Part shown: positions 27,165 through 35,371 of the stretch, piece after piece
Numbering within the stretch: position 1 is the first letter of the stretch
Layout of the letters: each line of letters opens with the position of its first letter
Assembly (NCBI GenBank): GCA_002367105.1
Contig: DFCS01000008.1
Location: forward strand, 38,163 to 102,162
DNA from: Hungatella sp. UBA3048
GTDB lineage: Bacteria > Bacillota > Clostridia > Lachnospirales > Lachnospiraceae
DNA length: 64,000 nt
Direction of reading: 5' to 3'
The notes under the pieces: model-generated
What the model was told of the DNA's origin: nothing
Seen by the model: the letters and a program-made list of their open reading frames with translations, nothing else
Databases searched by the model: none
Program-made: the position numbers and the translations under genes

Positions 27165-27191
27165 GGCGGGTCCGGAAAACCGGTACCCGCC
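27165..27191. terminator. Hairpin downstream of the YmaF gene
   Basis: GGCGGGT / ACCCGCC with an inner CGG/CCG pair around an AAAA loop, 24 bases past the YmaF stop. On the minus strand no U-run follows, so termination is uncertain. Confidence 0.4.
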
Positions 27192-27214
27192 ATTTAATAT
27201 TAACAACATGAATT

Positions 27215-27583
27215 TTAGGCTTCTTCACCGATAGGGTCATCTATCAAGGTGGCCACCCTGAAGTCATGAAAATGACCATCGCTCACTTCTGTTACGGACT
27301 CCAGAAAATGAACATGTCTGTCCCCAACAGGAATTGCAAGCGATGTTTTGCCACGAAACTCATGAAAATGATTTTCATAAAAATCTGTTCTGAATTTCAC
27401 TTCATGAAAGTGACTCATGCCAGCGGGGATTGCTTCACCAGAAACCGTAGCAAAACGGTGATTATGGGGATCTTCCTCACGTTCTGCTATCTCGACGCTG
27501 CCTTGAACTTCATGAACATGTGACTGCTGCCTATCATGGCAATCACAACATTCTTCATGCCATTTTTGGTTGTTGTTACCCAT
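27215..27583 (-). CDS. YmaF family His-rich protein
   Basis: 122 residues with a repeating H-x-H pattern (HVHEVQG, HNHRFATVSG, HFHEVKFRTDF, HFHEFRGKT, HVHFLESVT, HFHDFRVAT) spaced about 18-25 residues apart, typical of the YmaF family. The histidine pairs suggest metal binding; no function is established. A Cys/His stretch near the N-terminus (HEECCDCHDRQQ) could also bind metal. AGGAG precedes the ATG. Its upstream DNA shares ATTATCATTAT with the ahpC operator. Confidence 0.85.
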   Translation of the reverse strand: MGNNNQKWHEECCDCHDRQQSHVHEVQGSVEIAEREEDPHNHRFATVSGEAIPAGMSHFHEVKFRTDFYENHFHEFRGKTSLAIPVGDRHVHFLESVTEVSDGHFHDFRVATLIDDPIGEEA

Positions 27584-27628
27584 ATTGATTTACTCCTGTA
27601 CTCCAATATTCGGAAAATCTTGTTTTCC

Positions 27629-27640
27629 ATTATCATTATA
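27629..27640 (-). promoter_or_regulatory. Candidate promoter/operator of the YmaF gene
   Basis: ATTATCATTATA (plus-strand reading) overlaps a minus-strand TATAAT -10 element. The 11-base ATTATCATTAT core is identical to the centre of the ahpC Fur/PerR-type box at 30045-30055. No well-spaced -35 was found. Confidence 0.45.
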
Positions 27641-27670
27641 TGAAAATAATACAATAGGGTGTTGTAATAG

Positions 27671-27725
27671 TAAAGTGATACCCATGAAACCCGCATAAAC
27701 ACAGGGTTTCATGAATACCACTTTA
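27671..27725 (-). terminator. Hairpin after ahpF
   Basis: A long imperfect stem, TAAAGTG-ATACCCATGAAACCC paired with GGGTTTCATGAATACCACTTTA, starting just after the ahpF stop. It would separate ahpCF from the YmaF gene. Confidence 0.65.
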
Positions 27726-27732
27726 CACAAAA

Positions 27733-29262
27733 TCAACTTCTAATCAAATAATCAAAAGCACTTAAAGCTGCACTGGCTCCGGATCCCATTGAGATCACAA
27801 TCTGCTTATAAACGCTGTCCGTGCAGTCTCCTGCTGCAAAAACTCCCGGCAAACTGGTTGCATTACGGTTATCAACAATAATCTCACCAATGCGGTTGCG
27901 TTCAATCGTATCACCCAGCCAGTCTGTATTGGCTATAAGGCCGATCTGAACAAATACTCCTTGCAAATCCATATGATGGACTGCTCCGGATTCACGTTCC
28001 ATATAGGTGATGCCGTTTACCTTATCAGTTCCGGTAATTTCTGTTGTTTGTACGTTCTTTAAGACTGTTACATTAGTCAGACTGTAAAGGCGCTTCTGTA
28101 GGATGGCATCCGCTTTCAGCTCAGGCATAAATTCAAACACCGTTACATGACTGGCAATTCCTGCAAGATCAATAGCGGCTTCAATGCCGGAATTACCGCC
28201 TCCGATTACCGCCACCTGCTTTCCTTTATAAAGAGGTCCGTCACAATGGGGGCAATAAGCAACTCCCTTGTTCTTAAATTCCTCTTCTCCCGGTATCCCG
28301 ACATTTCTCCAGCGGGCTCCTGTGGAAAGGATTACTGCCTTGCTTTTTAAGACAGCGCCGTTTTCCAGCTCCACCTCAATGAGTTCTTTTCTTTCCAGGC
28401 GCCCGGCACGCTGTGCACTTATAATATCCACATCATTATTACTAACATGCTGCTCCAGGATTTCTGCTAATCTGGGACCTTCGGTGTATCCGACGCTGAT
28501 CAGATTCTCAATTCCCAGCGTCTCTCTTACCTGACCGCCGAAGCGTTCCGCGACAATCCCTGTGCGTATGCCTTTGCGCGCTGCATAAATGGCTGCGCTG
28601 GCTCCCGCGGGACCGCCTCCGATTACAAGTATATCATACGGCTCTTTCTTCTCAAACTCTGAAATATCAGGCCCGCCGCCTAATTTTCCAAGAATCTCTT
28701 CCAGTGTCATGCGCCCGCTGCCAAAAACCTCACCATTTAGTAAAACCGTAGGCACAGCCATAATATTTTTGCTCTCCGCTTCTTCCTTAAAGGCGGCACC
28801 GTCAATCATCGTATGGGTAATGCCAGGATTTAAAATGCTCATTAAGTTAAGGGCCTGCACCACCTCCGGGCAATTATGACAGCTTAAACTGATGTAGGTT
28901 TCAAAATGATATTCGCCTTTGATACTCTTCACCTGGTCAATGAGTTTGCCGGTGACTTTGGGGGCTCTTCCGCTTACCTGCAAAAGAGCCAGTACCAGAG
29001 AAGTAAATTCATGGCCCAAAGGGATACCTGCAAAAGTGACCCCAAAGTCTTCTTCCAACCGGTTAACGGTAAAGCTGGGTGTTCTTGGCAGTTTTACCTG
29101 TTCTGTCTTTATTCTCGGTGACAGTGCGGTCAGCTCATCCATCAGAGCCGTCATGTCGTTTGATATACTGTCAGATCCTGCGCTGATTTTGATCAGCACA
29201 TCGTTTTCCAGAAGTTGGAGATACTCAGCCAGTTGTTTCTTAATTTCAGTATCCAGCATCAT
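27733..29262 (-). CDS. ahpF: Alkyl hydroperoxide reductase flavoprotein AhpF
   Basis: 509 residues. The N-terminal tandem thioredoxin-like region (about 1-200) has the CxxC site SCHNCPE. The C-terminal thioredoxin-reductase-like part has the FAD motif GGGPAGASAAIYAARKG, the redox-active YCPHCDG, the NAD(P) motif IGGGNSGIEAA and the closing AAGDCTD. It passes electrons from NADH to AhpC to detoxify peroxides. It begins 12 bases after the ahpC stop. Confidence 0.96.
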   Translation of the reverse strand: MMLDTEIKKQLAEYLQLLENDVLIKISAGSDSISNDMTALMDELTALSPRIKTEQVKLPRTPSFTVNRLEEDFGVTFAGIPLGHEFTSLVLALLQVSGRAPKVTGKLIDQVKSIKGEYHFETYISLSCHNCPEVVQALNLMSILNPGITHTMIDGAAFKEEAESKNIMAVPTVLLNGEVFGSGRMTLEEILGKLGGGPDISEFEKKEPYDILVIGGGPAGASAAIYAARKGIRTGIVAERFGGQVRETLGIENLISVGYTEGPRLAEILEQHVSNNDVDIISAQRAGRLERKELIEVELENGAVLKSKAVILSTGARWRNVGIPGEEEFKNKGVAYCPHCDGPLYKGKQVAVIGGGNSGIEAAIDLAGIASHVTVFEFMPELKADAILQKRLYSLTNVTVLKNVQTTEITGTDKVNGITYMERESGAVHHMDLQGVFVQIGLIANTDWLGDTIERNRIGEIIVDNRNATSLPGVFAAGDCTDSVYKQIVISMGSGASAALSAFDYLIRS

Positions 29263-29274
29263 AATCTTTACTCC

Positions 29275-29838
29275 TTAAATTTTTCCAACCAGGTCAAGGC
29301 TTGGTTTCAGTGTGGCTCCGCCCTCTTTCCATTTTGCCGGGCAAACTTCACCAGGATTCTTTCTTACGTACTGGGCAGCCTTGATCTTATCAACAAGAAT
29401 GTTTGCATCACGGCCAATGTTTCCGGCATTGATCTCTACCGACTGAATGATGCCGTCCGGGTCAACGATAAAGGTACCACGGTCCGCAAGTCCATCTGCT
29501 TCGATCAGTACGTCAAAATTGCGGGTAATTGTATGTGAGGGATCTCCAATCATAACATAGGTTAACTTACGAATAGCCTCTGAATTGTCATGCCATGCTT
29601 TGTGGGTATAATGAGTATCCGTAGATACGGAATAAACTTCCGCTCCCAGACTCTTAAATGTCTCATAATTGTTCTGTAAATCTTCAAGTTCCGTCGGGCA
29701 AACAAATGTGAAATCCGCAGGATAAAAACAGATGATGCTCCACTTGCCCTTAAAATCTTCCTCTGTGACCTCTACAAATTTTCCGTTGTGATAAGCCTGC
29801 GCTTTGAATGGTTTTACTTCTGTTCCGATTAATGACAT
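29275..29838 (-). CDS. ahpC: Alkyl hydroperoxide reductase peroxiredoxin AhpC
   Basis: 187 residues, a typical 2-Cys peroxiredoxin. The peroxidatic Cys47 is in DFTFVCPTELEDL and the resolving Cys166 in GEVCPAKW. It reduces hydrogen peroxide and organic hydroperoxides and is recycled by AhpF. A promoter with a Fur/PerR-type box at its start site lies about 200 bases upstream, giving an unusually long leader. Confidence 0.97.
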   Translation of the reverse strand: MSLIGTEVKPFKAQAYHNGKFVEVTEEDFKGKWSIICFYPADFTFVCPTELEDLQNNYETFKSLGAEVYSVSTDTHYTHKAWHDNSEAIRKLTYVMIGDPSHTITRNFDVLIEADGLADRGTFIVDPDGIIQSVEINAGNIGRDANILVDKIKAAQYVRKNPGEVCPAKWKEGGATLKPSLDLVGKI

Positions 29839-30037
29839 AATGAATTACCTCCTATGAATTTTATATTTTGGTTTCATGTTAACTTATCAGGATCTTCCGC
29901 TGTTTCTATGGGCGGAAACTGTACTTTTTTTCGTGGAGGCCAGGCCCCCGCGATAACAGCTGTATGGCTGCATGTTGACTCTTACATATGGCAAGCGAAT
30001 TAAGAATATCTGCTTTGCCTTATTGATAAATAATATC
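29839..30037. other. Predicted long 5' leader of ahpC
   Basis: About 200 bases between the operator and the ahpC ATG contain no supportable gene. GTGGAGGCCAGGCCCCC (29933-29950) and neighbouring short inverted repeats could fold, but no known riboswitch was recognised. Confidence 0.4.
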
Positions 30038-30095
30038 AGTAATAATTATCATTATCAACTACGATTATAATATAATATTATTCCCTGATTGTCAA
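30038..30095 (-). promoter_or_regulatory. ahpC promoter with Fur/PerR-type operator
   Basis: Minus-strand TTGACA (30095-30090), a 17-base spacer and TATTAT (30072-30067) form a near-consensus sigma-A promoter. The 19-base box at 30056-30038 reads GATAATGATAATTATTACT, matching the Fur-type hexamer array GATAAT-GATAAT. It starts about where transcription should begin. PerR is the known ahpC repressor in many Firmicutes and uses similar sites; which protein binds here is inferred. Confidence 0.75.
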
Positions 30096-30200
30096 GAGGC
30101 TTTTCCAAAAATATCAATTCGTTTTAACTATTTAATCAATACATAAGATATGTATTTGCGAAACTGATAAGACCTTTCTAATTTTCTGCTAAATTTCTGC

Positions 30201-30238
30201 TTGACGTTACGCAATATGTAATGTTACAATATGTGTAA
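30201..30238 (+). promoter_or_regulatory. Promoter with twin TTAC-N7-GTAA operators
   Basis: TTGACG (30201-30206), an 18-base spacer and TACAAT (30225-30230). Two 15-base inverted repeats, TTACGCAATATGTAA (30207-30221) and TTACAATATGTGTAA (30224-30238), overlap the spacer and -10 at 17-base centre spacing. Placement implies repression, probably by the winged-helix protein encoded next. Confidence 0.75.
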
Positions 30239-30269
30239 TGATATCACAGGAATAAGGAGAGAAAGGAAT

Positions 30270-30845
30270 ATGGATAAAATTACGTTATCTACAAAAAAAG
30301 AATTGGAAATCTACATGAATCCTGTAAGGCAAAAGCTTCTTAGATTATTAGGGCGGTCAAAAGTTCCTATGACACCCAAGCAGCTTTCAGAAAGACTGGA
30401 GATATCCCCTTCCAGTGTCCAGCATCATATGAAGAAGCTAATCTCCCTGGGAGTCGTGGAACTGGATCATACAGAAATGATCAACGGAATTACCGCCAGA
30501 TATTACAAGCCTACTTATGCCAATGTCCAGATTGGGCTGGATCATCCCGATGAGAACAATATGCAGAAGGAGGTTCTGGTCCAGGAGCAGATTGCCAGTA
30601 CCTATGAAGGATTTCTGACTCAGAAAAAGAAGTATCTGGAACGGTATGGTTCTGCCGAGCCTGAAAGTACATGGAATTTAGGAGATATCCTGACCGGTAT
30701 CATACATCTGTCTGAGGGGGAAGGCAAAGAGCTTTTGACTATGATCACGGATTATTTAGACCGGCATGCCATTCCTTCTGCAGAAAAATCCCCCTGGGAA
30801 TATGCGTTTATTCTTTACAATGCGGAGGAGAAACCTCATGAGTAA
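30270..30845 (+). CDS. ArsR-like winged-helix transcriptional regulator
   Basis: 191 residues from the ATG at 30270, preceded by AAGGAGA and AAAGGA. An N-terminal winged helix-turn-helix (about 15-80) contains MNPVRQKLLRLL, PMTPKQLSERLEISPSSVQHHMKKL and a wing around GITARYYKP; the HTH_20/ArsR-like fold fits. The C-terminal half is an uncharacterised helical ligand or dimer region. It overlaps the start of the MFS gene by eight bases, so it probably controls that transporter and itself through the twin operators. No metal-binding cysteine motif is present, so the signal is probably organic. Confidence 0.85.
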   Translation: MDKITLSTKKELEIYMNPVRQKLLRLLGRSKVPMTPKQLSERLEISPSSVQHHMKKLISLGVVELDHTEMINGITARYYKPTYANVQIGLDHPDENNMQKEVLVQEQIASTYEGFLTQKKKYLERYGSAEPESTWNLGDILTGIIHLSEGEGKELLTMITDYLDRHAIPSAEKSPWEYAFILYNAEEKPHE

Positions 30846-32085
30846 CGGAAAGCAGATGACTATTTTTCTCAATTATGTATCACTGGGAATCCTTCTGCCC
30901 GTGCTGAATTTAATTCTATTAAACAGGGGAGCCGATCTAAAGACTCTGCCTCTTTTGATCGCTGCCTATTCTGCTGCGGTCCTTTGCTTTGAACTGCCCA
31001 GCGGAATCTGTGCAGATTTGTACGGACGAAGGACGGTTTTCCTAATTTCCGGCGCTTGCCAGATGCTGTCTCTGATCCTGCTTCTGTTTGCGGACAACTG
31101 GATTTGGCTGTTGTTTTACATTCTTTTTAATGGGATCAGCCGAGCCTTTTCTACCGGAAGCCTGGATGCACTCATCGTGGATCAGGCGCTTTTGGAAAAG
31201 GGAGAGGCTTGTCTTCCTGCAATCGCTGCCCGCCTGGGGATTCTGGAAGAAGCCGGACTTGCAGCCGGCTGTATCCTTGGCGGCTTTCTTTCCTGTATAG
31301 GAGATTCTTTCATCGGAAATATATTGACCCGCGGCGTATTTACAGCAGTTACCTTCATGCTCTGTCTGTTTTGCATCCGGGAGGATAAAATCTGCGGCCG
31401 CCGGGGAGAGAGGCTTCCCCTTACGAAGCATATAAAGAGAGGCGTAAAAACAGTCCTGTCGAAACGGGACTTTCCACTGATTCTGGCAGGCATGCTGTTT
31501 ACCGGCTTTTTCCTTATCTCCATTGAAACCTACTGGCAGCCGGCTTATCTTAAGATTTCAAACCATACGGAAGGAACCTGGGTTTTGGGGATTCTGTCCT
31601 TTGCCGGATTCCTACTGGCTGCGACGGGAAATTCCTTCTGCCAAAGGCTGCTGAAAAAATTTCCCGGCCGCCAATGGCGGATTTACAGCATCAGCCGGTT
31701 TTTCCTTGGCTGCGCCCTGCTTGTTCTGGCACTTCATAAAAATGTTTGGCTCTTTATCCTGGGATATGGCAGTATTTATCTACTCCTGGGAACCGGAAGT
31801 GTAGCTGAAAACACCCTGATCAACCAATATACTCCAGGGTATTTCAGAGCAAGTGTTCTTTCTTTAGGTTCCTTTCTTCTGCAGGCAGGCTCCATGTGTG
31901 CGTCCCTCTTTTGCAGTCTGTTTGTAGACCGGATTGCCATATCTGGGTTATGGCTGACAGCAGGCGCATTATTGATCGGATATACCATTTTTATGACTTT
32001 GTTTCTCCTTGCAAAAAGAACCGGGTCAGGTGAGAAAAAACTGGAAAAGCAGGATTTTATATCATATGATACTGAATCATCTTAA
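30838..32085 (+). CDS. MFS transporter
   Basis: 415 residues from the ATG at 30838, which overlaps the regulator's stop and has GGAGGAG upstream. About twelve membrane helices are visible; the loop between helices 2 and 3 carries SGICADLYGRRTVFLISG, the major-facilitator A-motif (GxxxDxxGRR). The substrate is unknown; a drug or metabolite exporter controlled by the linked repressor is likely. The end converges on and overlaps the DUF1062 gene by 29 bases. Confidence 0.9.
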   Translation: MSNGKQMTIFLNYVSLGILLPVLNLILLNRGADLKTLPLLIAAYSAAVLCFELPSGICADLYGRRTVFLISGACQMLSLILLLFADNWIWLLFYILFNGISRAFSTGSLDALIVDQALLEKGEACLPAIAARLGILEEAGLAAGCILGGFLSCIGDSFIGNILTRGVFTAVTFMLCLFCIREDKICGRRGERLPLTKHIKRGVKTVLSKRDFPLILAGMLFTGFFLISIETYWQPAYLKISNHTEGTWVLGILSFAGFLLAATGNSFCQRLLKKFPGRQWRIYSISRFFLGCALLVLALHKNVWLFILGYGSIYLLLGTGSVAENTLINQYTPGYFRASVLSLGSFLLQAGSMCASLFCSLFVDRIAISGLWLTAGALLIGYTIFMTLFLLAKRTGSGEKKLEKQDFISYDTESS

Positions 32086-32695
32086 ACGCTTCCTCCTGTT
32101 CCGAACTGCAGGCTTCCTTTTTTATCTGCAGAAGCATCCCGTCCCTGATTTTCCCTTTGGGAGACAATGCCTGTCCGCCGCTTAGAATCAGCCCGTCCTC
32201 ACACCATTTTTTTATCCTGCTTCTGGATACGGACAGCTGCTGCATTAAAAAAATATCTGCCCTCAAATCAAATCCAGGCGGAATCCTTATCACGATCTCC
32301 ATGGCATGATCCTCCCCGCAGGGTAATGCAGTATCAACGGTCGTCACATGATATTCCGCCTTTGAGGCAGCTTCTTCTGCCTTGTTTTTCACAAATAAAT
32401 CCCTGTCATTCCCGTATTTTGCCGCCAGATCAGGATCATTATTTAAAAATCCCTCATATTCTTCTTTTTCCAGGCGGCCGGCCTCTGCTCTTTCCCATAT
32501 GGCCATATTCCAGGAGGTTTTACATTGTCCGCACCGGTAAATCATCCAGACATCGATGAGGCGGCCATTGGCATTGACCCTGAATTTTCCGCTGTTTATA
32601 AATTCCGTCTTTTTCCCGCATTTCGGGCATCTTCTTATGATTGCTGGTAGCTGGTCCGGCGTGACGATCCATTGTTTTCGTAAATTTCGATTCAT
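32057..32695 (-). CDS. DUF1062 family protein
   Basis: 212 residues. The N-terminal zinc ribbon has CPKCGKKTEF and YRCGQCKTSW (four cysteines). The C-terminal region contains RADIFLMQQLSVSRSRIKKWCEDGLILSGGQALSPKGKIRDG, which resembles an S4-type RNA-binding fold. This combination is DUF1062, of unknown function. Its 3' end overlaps the convergent MFS gene. Confidence 0.85.
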   Translation of the reverse strand: MNRNLRKQWIVTPDQLPAIIRRCPKCGKKTEFINSGKFRVNANGRLIDVWMIYRCGQCKTSWNMAIWERAEAGRLEKEEYEGFLNNDPDLAAKYGNDRDLFVKNKAEEAASKAEYHVTTVDTALPCGEDHAMEIVIRIPPGFDLRADIFLMQQLSVSRSRIKKWCEDGLILSGGQALSPKGKIRDGMLLQIKKEACSSEQEEAFKMIQYHMI

Positions 32696-32790
32696 GTTCT
32701 TTCTCCACTTTTACAATTGTTTCTTTTAAACAACTGTAACACGCCCTCTTTCTTTATCCCACCTCATACTCTCTTATGGAACAAAGAAAA

Positions 32791-32823
32791 GGCGGCGCAC
32801 CATTTTCTTACGGATGCGCCGCC
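32791..32823 (-). terminator. Terminator of the CD3324-type gene
   Basis: A perfect 9-bp stem, GGCGGCGCA / TGCGCCGCC, followed on the minus strand by TTTTCTTTG, adjacent to the stop codon. Confidence 0.85.
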
Positions 32824-33108
32824 TTATTTCAATTGCATATTTTTCTTTTCCTGTAGTATGATCCTCTGGATGCTTTTCTCGGACAGATAATAGCGCTCCG
32901 CCAAAAGCTTCACGCATATGCCGGAAAGGTAATCCTCATAGATAGACAAGTCCCGGAGCTTTCTTTCCTCTCTGGCACCTGTCCTCTGACCCCAGTTTCG
33001 TTTATTTTCCTGTTTTCTGGGGATATAAACATATTCCCCGTCTATATAATTCTGAATTAATTCCACCAGCTCTTCCGGTAAAATCTCATTCGCTTTCTGA
33101 TAGCGCAT
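32824..33108 (-). CDS. CD3324-type small DNA-binding protein
   Basis: 94 residues. The N-terminal segment YQKANEILPEELVELIQNYIDGEYVYIPRKQENKRNWGQ is characteristic of the CD3324 family, followed by a basic linker and a C-terminal helix-turn-helix LAERYYLSEKSIQRIIL. It is probably a DNA-binding regulator; targets are unknown. GGGAGG precedes the ATG. It stands alone with its own terminator. Confidence 0.8.
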   Translation of the reverse strand: MRYQKANEILPEELVELIQNYIDGEYVYIPRKQENKRNWGQRTGAREERKLRDLSIYEDYLSGICVKLLAERYYLSEKSIQRIILQEKKNMQLK

Positions 33109-33337
33109 CGCTGCCTCCCAAACATATTTTTACTGTCAGGAATAGCAAAGGCTATACAATTACTTATTTAGTTTAACTGCATAACCCGTGCTACGCAGCT
33201 TTTGAAGGTTCCATCATAAAAAAGCCCGCCTCCTTAAATAAACGCTTATCTTGCAACATAATTATAACCATTTTATCACATAAGGGATCATTGTAAACCT
33301 CAAGTTTGATCCAGAAACGTGTTAGAGCATCAAGTGG

Positions 33338-33997
33338 TCAGTTTTTTATGACTATGCCAAGATACTTTGCCAGTTCCGCCGCCTGGTATAAGTCCACCAT
33401 TGCCCCCTTTATCTCCATGCAGTTATCAGACATCACCAACCCCTGTATGGTGCTGTTGGTAAAATCCATTCCTTTCATCAAGGTCTTAAAAAAACTGGCA
33501 TTTTCCAGATTTGCCCGGGTCCATTCCAATGCCTTGCAGCGGCACTGGGTCAGGGATCCGCCCCGGACCTGGGTATCGGTAAATCGGATGTGCTCCAGTC
33601 TGGAAGAATCGAAATTGGCATAGTTGAAATTACAGTCTTTTATTTCGGTATGGAGCATGGTATTCCCGCAGAATTTTGTCCCCATACCCTTTGAGGAGGT
33701 AAATTCCGCCCGGTTAAAATAGCTGTCCTCAAAATTGCAGTTGGATATGTCACAGGCCCGGAATGCCACGTCAGTAAATTCTCCTTTTTCAAAGCTGCAA
33801 TCCTGAAATATGCAGTTTTCAAATATGACAGCAGAAAAACGCATGTGGGAGAGATCTTCCTCTGTTATATGAAGATTTCTTATAAGAACATCGCTTACCG
33901 CTTCCTCCTGGTCTTTTCTGCGGTATAATTCATCCACATCTTCCAGAACAAAATCCATCCACTCCGGAAGGATGGGGGTAAGAAGTTTCTGGCTCAT
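33338..33997 (-). CDS. Pentapeptide-repeat protein
   Basis: 219 residues. From about residue 50 to 195, A(D/N)LXX-type repeats (FENCIFQDCSFEKGEFTDVAF, NFEDSYFNRAEF, NFNYANFDSSRLEHIRF) predict a right-handed quadrilateral beta-helix. Some members of the family (Qnr, MfpA) protect DNA gyrase; most have no known function, and nothing here proves gyrase interaction. It appears to be a single-gene unit. Confidence 0.85.
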   Translation of the reverse strand: MSQKLLTPILPEWMDFVLEDVDELYRRKDQEEAVSDVLIRNLHITEEDLSHMRFSAVIFENCIFQDCSFEKGEFTDVAFRACDISNCNFEDSYFNRAEFTSSKGMGTKFCGNTMLHTEIKDCNFNYANFDSSRLEHIRFTDTQVRGGSLTQCRCKALEWTRANLENASFFKTLMKGMDFTNSTIQGLVMSDNCMEIKGAMVDLYQAAELAKYLGIVIKN

Positions 33998-34314
33998 ATA
34001 CCCTTTCCTTTCATATCTTTATTTATCTTAACGGCATGCCCGGCTGTTATTCCTTTTCATGCCCGGCCGCCCTTTTTTCTTCAGCCTCTTTCATTTGACG
34101 GCTGTAAACAAAATGATCTGTTCCTAATATTACCAGACTATCAAGAGACTTTCAAGTTCATACGGATCAAAACACCCCTGATCCTTACCTACTTATCATA
34201 ACGTAAGGAAAATAAAATGCGGCGGCTCTGAGATTTCATCATCTCAAAGCCGCCGCATATGAATAAAAAACTGCCGGTAAACGTACCAAAGGCTGGCAGG
34301 TAAAGACCATTTCG
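33998..34314. other. Intergenic region between pentapeptide and DMT genes
   Basis: About 315 bases without a supportable gene. It holds the DMT-gene terminator hairpin (34217-34257); the remainder shows nothing recognisable. Confidence 0.5.
34217..34257 (-). terminator. Terminator hairpin downstream of the DMT gene
   Basis: A long stem, ATGCGGCGGCT-c-TGAGAT paired with ATCTCA-a-AGCCGCCGCAT, followed on the minus strand by TTTATTTT. Confidence 0.75.
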
Positions 34315-35241
34315 TTACGGGCTGATAATCTCTGTTTTTTTAGATAAGGATACAATCAAGCTGTTAAAGATCATACCAAACACAATAAACAATATGCCGA
34401 TAATTCCCAAACCATCAGGCCGGGAATCCCCAAGAAGCCAGATGCCTCCTAACAAGGTAAATATGACCTCGCCCGACTGTGTGGATTCAATCACAGCAAG
34501 CTGCTTATGGTTCGACTTAACCAAATCGGTGGCTTTAAAAAACAACAACGTTGCAATCACTCCGGAAAAAACCGCGACACATAAGGATTGTACGGTCTGG
34601 CTTACAGATGGGACTCCGGCATTTACCAGTCCGAATACAGATAAAATGAACCAGAAGGGGAGGCTGCATAAGGTCATACCGTAAGTTCGCTGGATTGTAG
34701 ATAGCTGGTCCCCGCTTGCCTCCATAATTTTTCTATTTCCCAAAGGATAGGAAACAGCCCCTACCAGGATGGGAAGCAGTGTCATAAGAGTTATCTTAAT
34801 ATCCAGATCTGTAAGATTACGTACCTGTAAAAGAAAAACTCCGATTAAAATAAATCCTGATATACATAGATTTTTTATCGGGATACGCTTATGGAATACA
34901 GGAGACAATAATAAGCCCATTACAATTGTTACCTGCCAGGATGCCGCAATCAGCCAGGACTCTCCATAATCGGCTGCATAAGACATGGGGGCGTAAAAAA
35001 GACCAAATCCGACGGTACTCCAAATAAGCCAATTGAAAAGATTCTTTCTGATGACTTTATGGACTTGCCAAAACCCGTGTTGTTTTCCCACAATCAGAGC
35101 CAGAATCGGAAAGGAAAACAGATAGCGGAGGCTTGCACTCCAAATCCAGCTTCCTCCGGAAAGGTGCATGCTGCGGTTCAGCACAAATGTAAATGCAAAA
35201 AAGAAAGATCCGATAATACCAAGTATAAGTGCTTTTTTCAT
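34315..35241 (-). CDS. DMT-superfamily multidrug-resistance efflux transporter
   Basis: 308 residues from the ATG at 35241 (GGAG nine bases upstream); an ATG five codons earlier is also possible. About ten membrane helices arranged as two EamA-like halves are predicted, with the start MKKALILGIIGSFFFAFTFVLNRSM and AVIESTQSGEVIFTLLGG in the second half matching the multidrug-resistance efflux branch of the DMT superfamily. The substrate is unknown. It is monocistronic and lies upstream of the terminator. Confidence 0.85.
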   Translation of the reverse strand: MKKALILGIIGSFFFAFTFVLNRSMHLSGGSWIWSASLRYLFSFPILALIVGKQHGFWQVHKVIRKNLFNWLIWSTVGFGLFYAPMSYAADYGESWLIAASWQVTIVMGLLLSPVFHKRIPIKNLCISGFILIGVFLLQVRNLTDLDIKITLMTLLPILVGAVSYPLGNRKIMEASGDQLSTIQRTYGMTLCSLPFWFILSVFGLVNAGVPSVSQTVQSLCVAVFSGVIATLLFFKATDLVKSNHKQLAVIESTQSGEVIFTLLGGIWLLGDSRPDGLGIIGILFIVFGMIFNSLIVSLSKKTEIISP

Positions 35242-35371
35242 ATTTTCGTACTCCATTATGTCCTCATCGGGTTTGCCAATATATCATTCATACTGATCTC
35301 CATCTTTTATGACGAGTTTTTTCATCATAGCATACACCTTAGACAAAGTAAATAAAAAAAATTCCATGAAT

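Noticed and set aside
27165..27191. A standard rho-independent terminator after YmaF
   Set aside because: Stem is convincing but no U-run follows on the minus strand, so it is listed only with low confidence.
29933..29950. Riboswitch in the ahpC leader
   Set aside because: Short GC-rich repeats only; no match to any riboswitch consensus I know.
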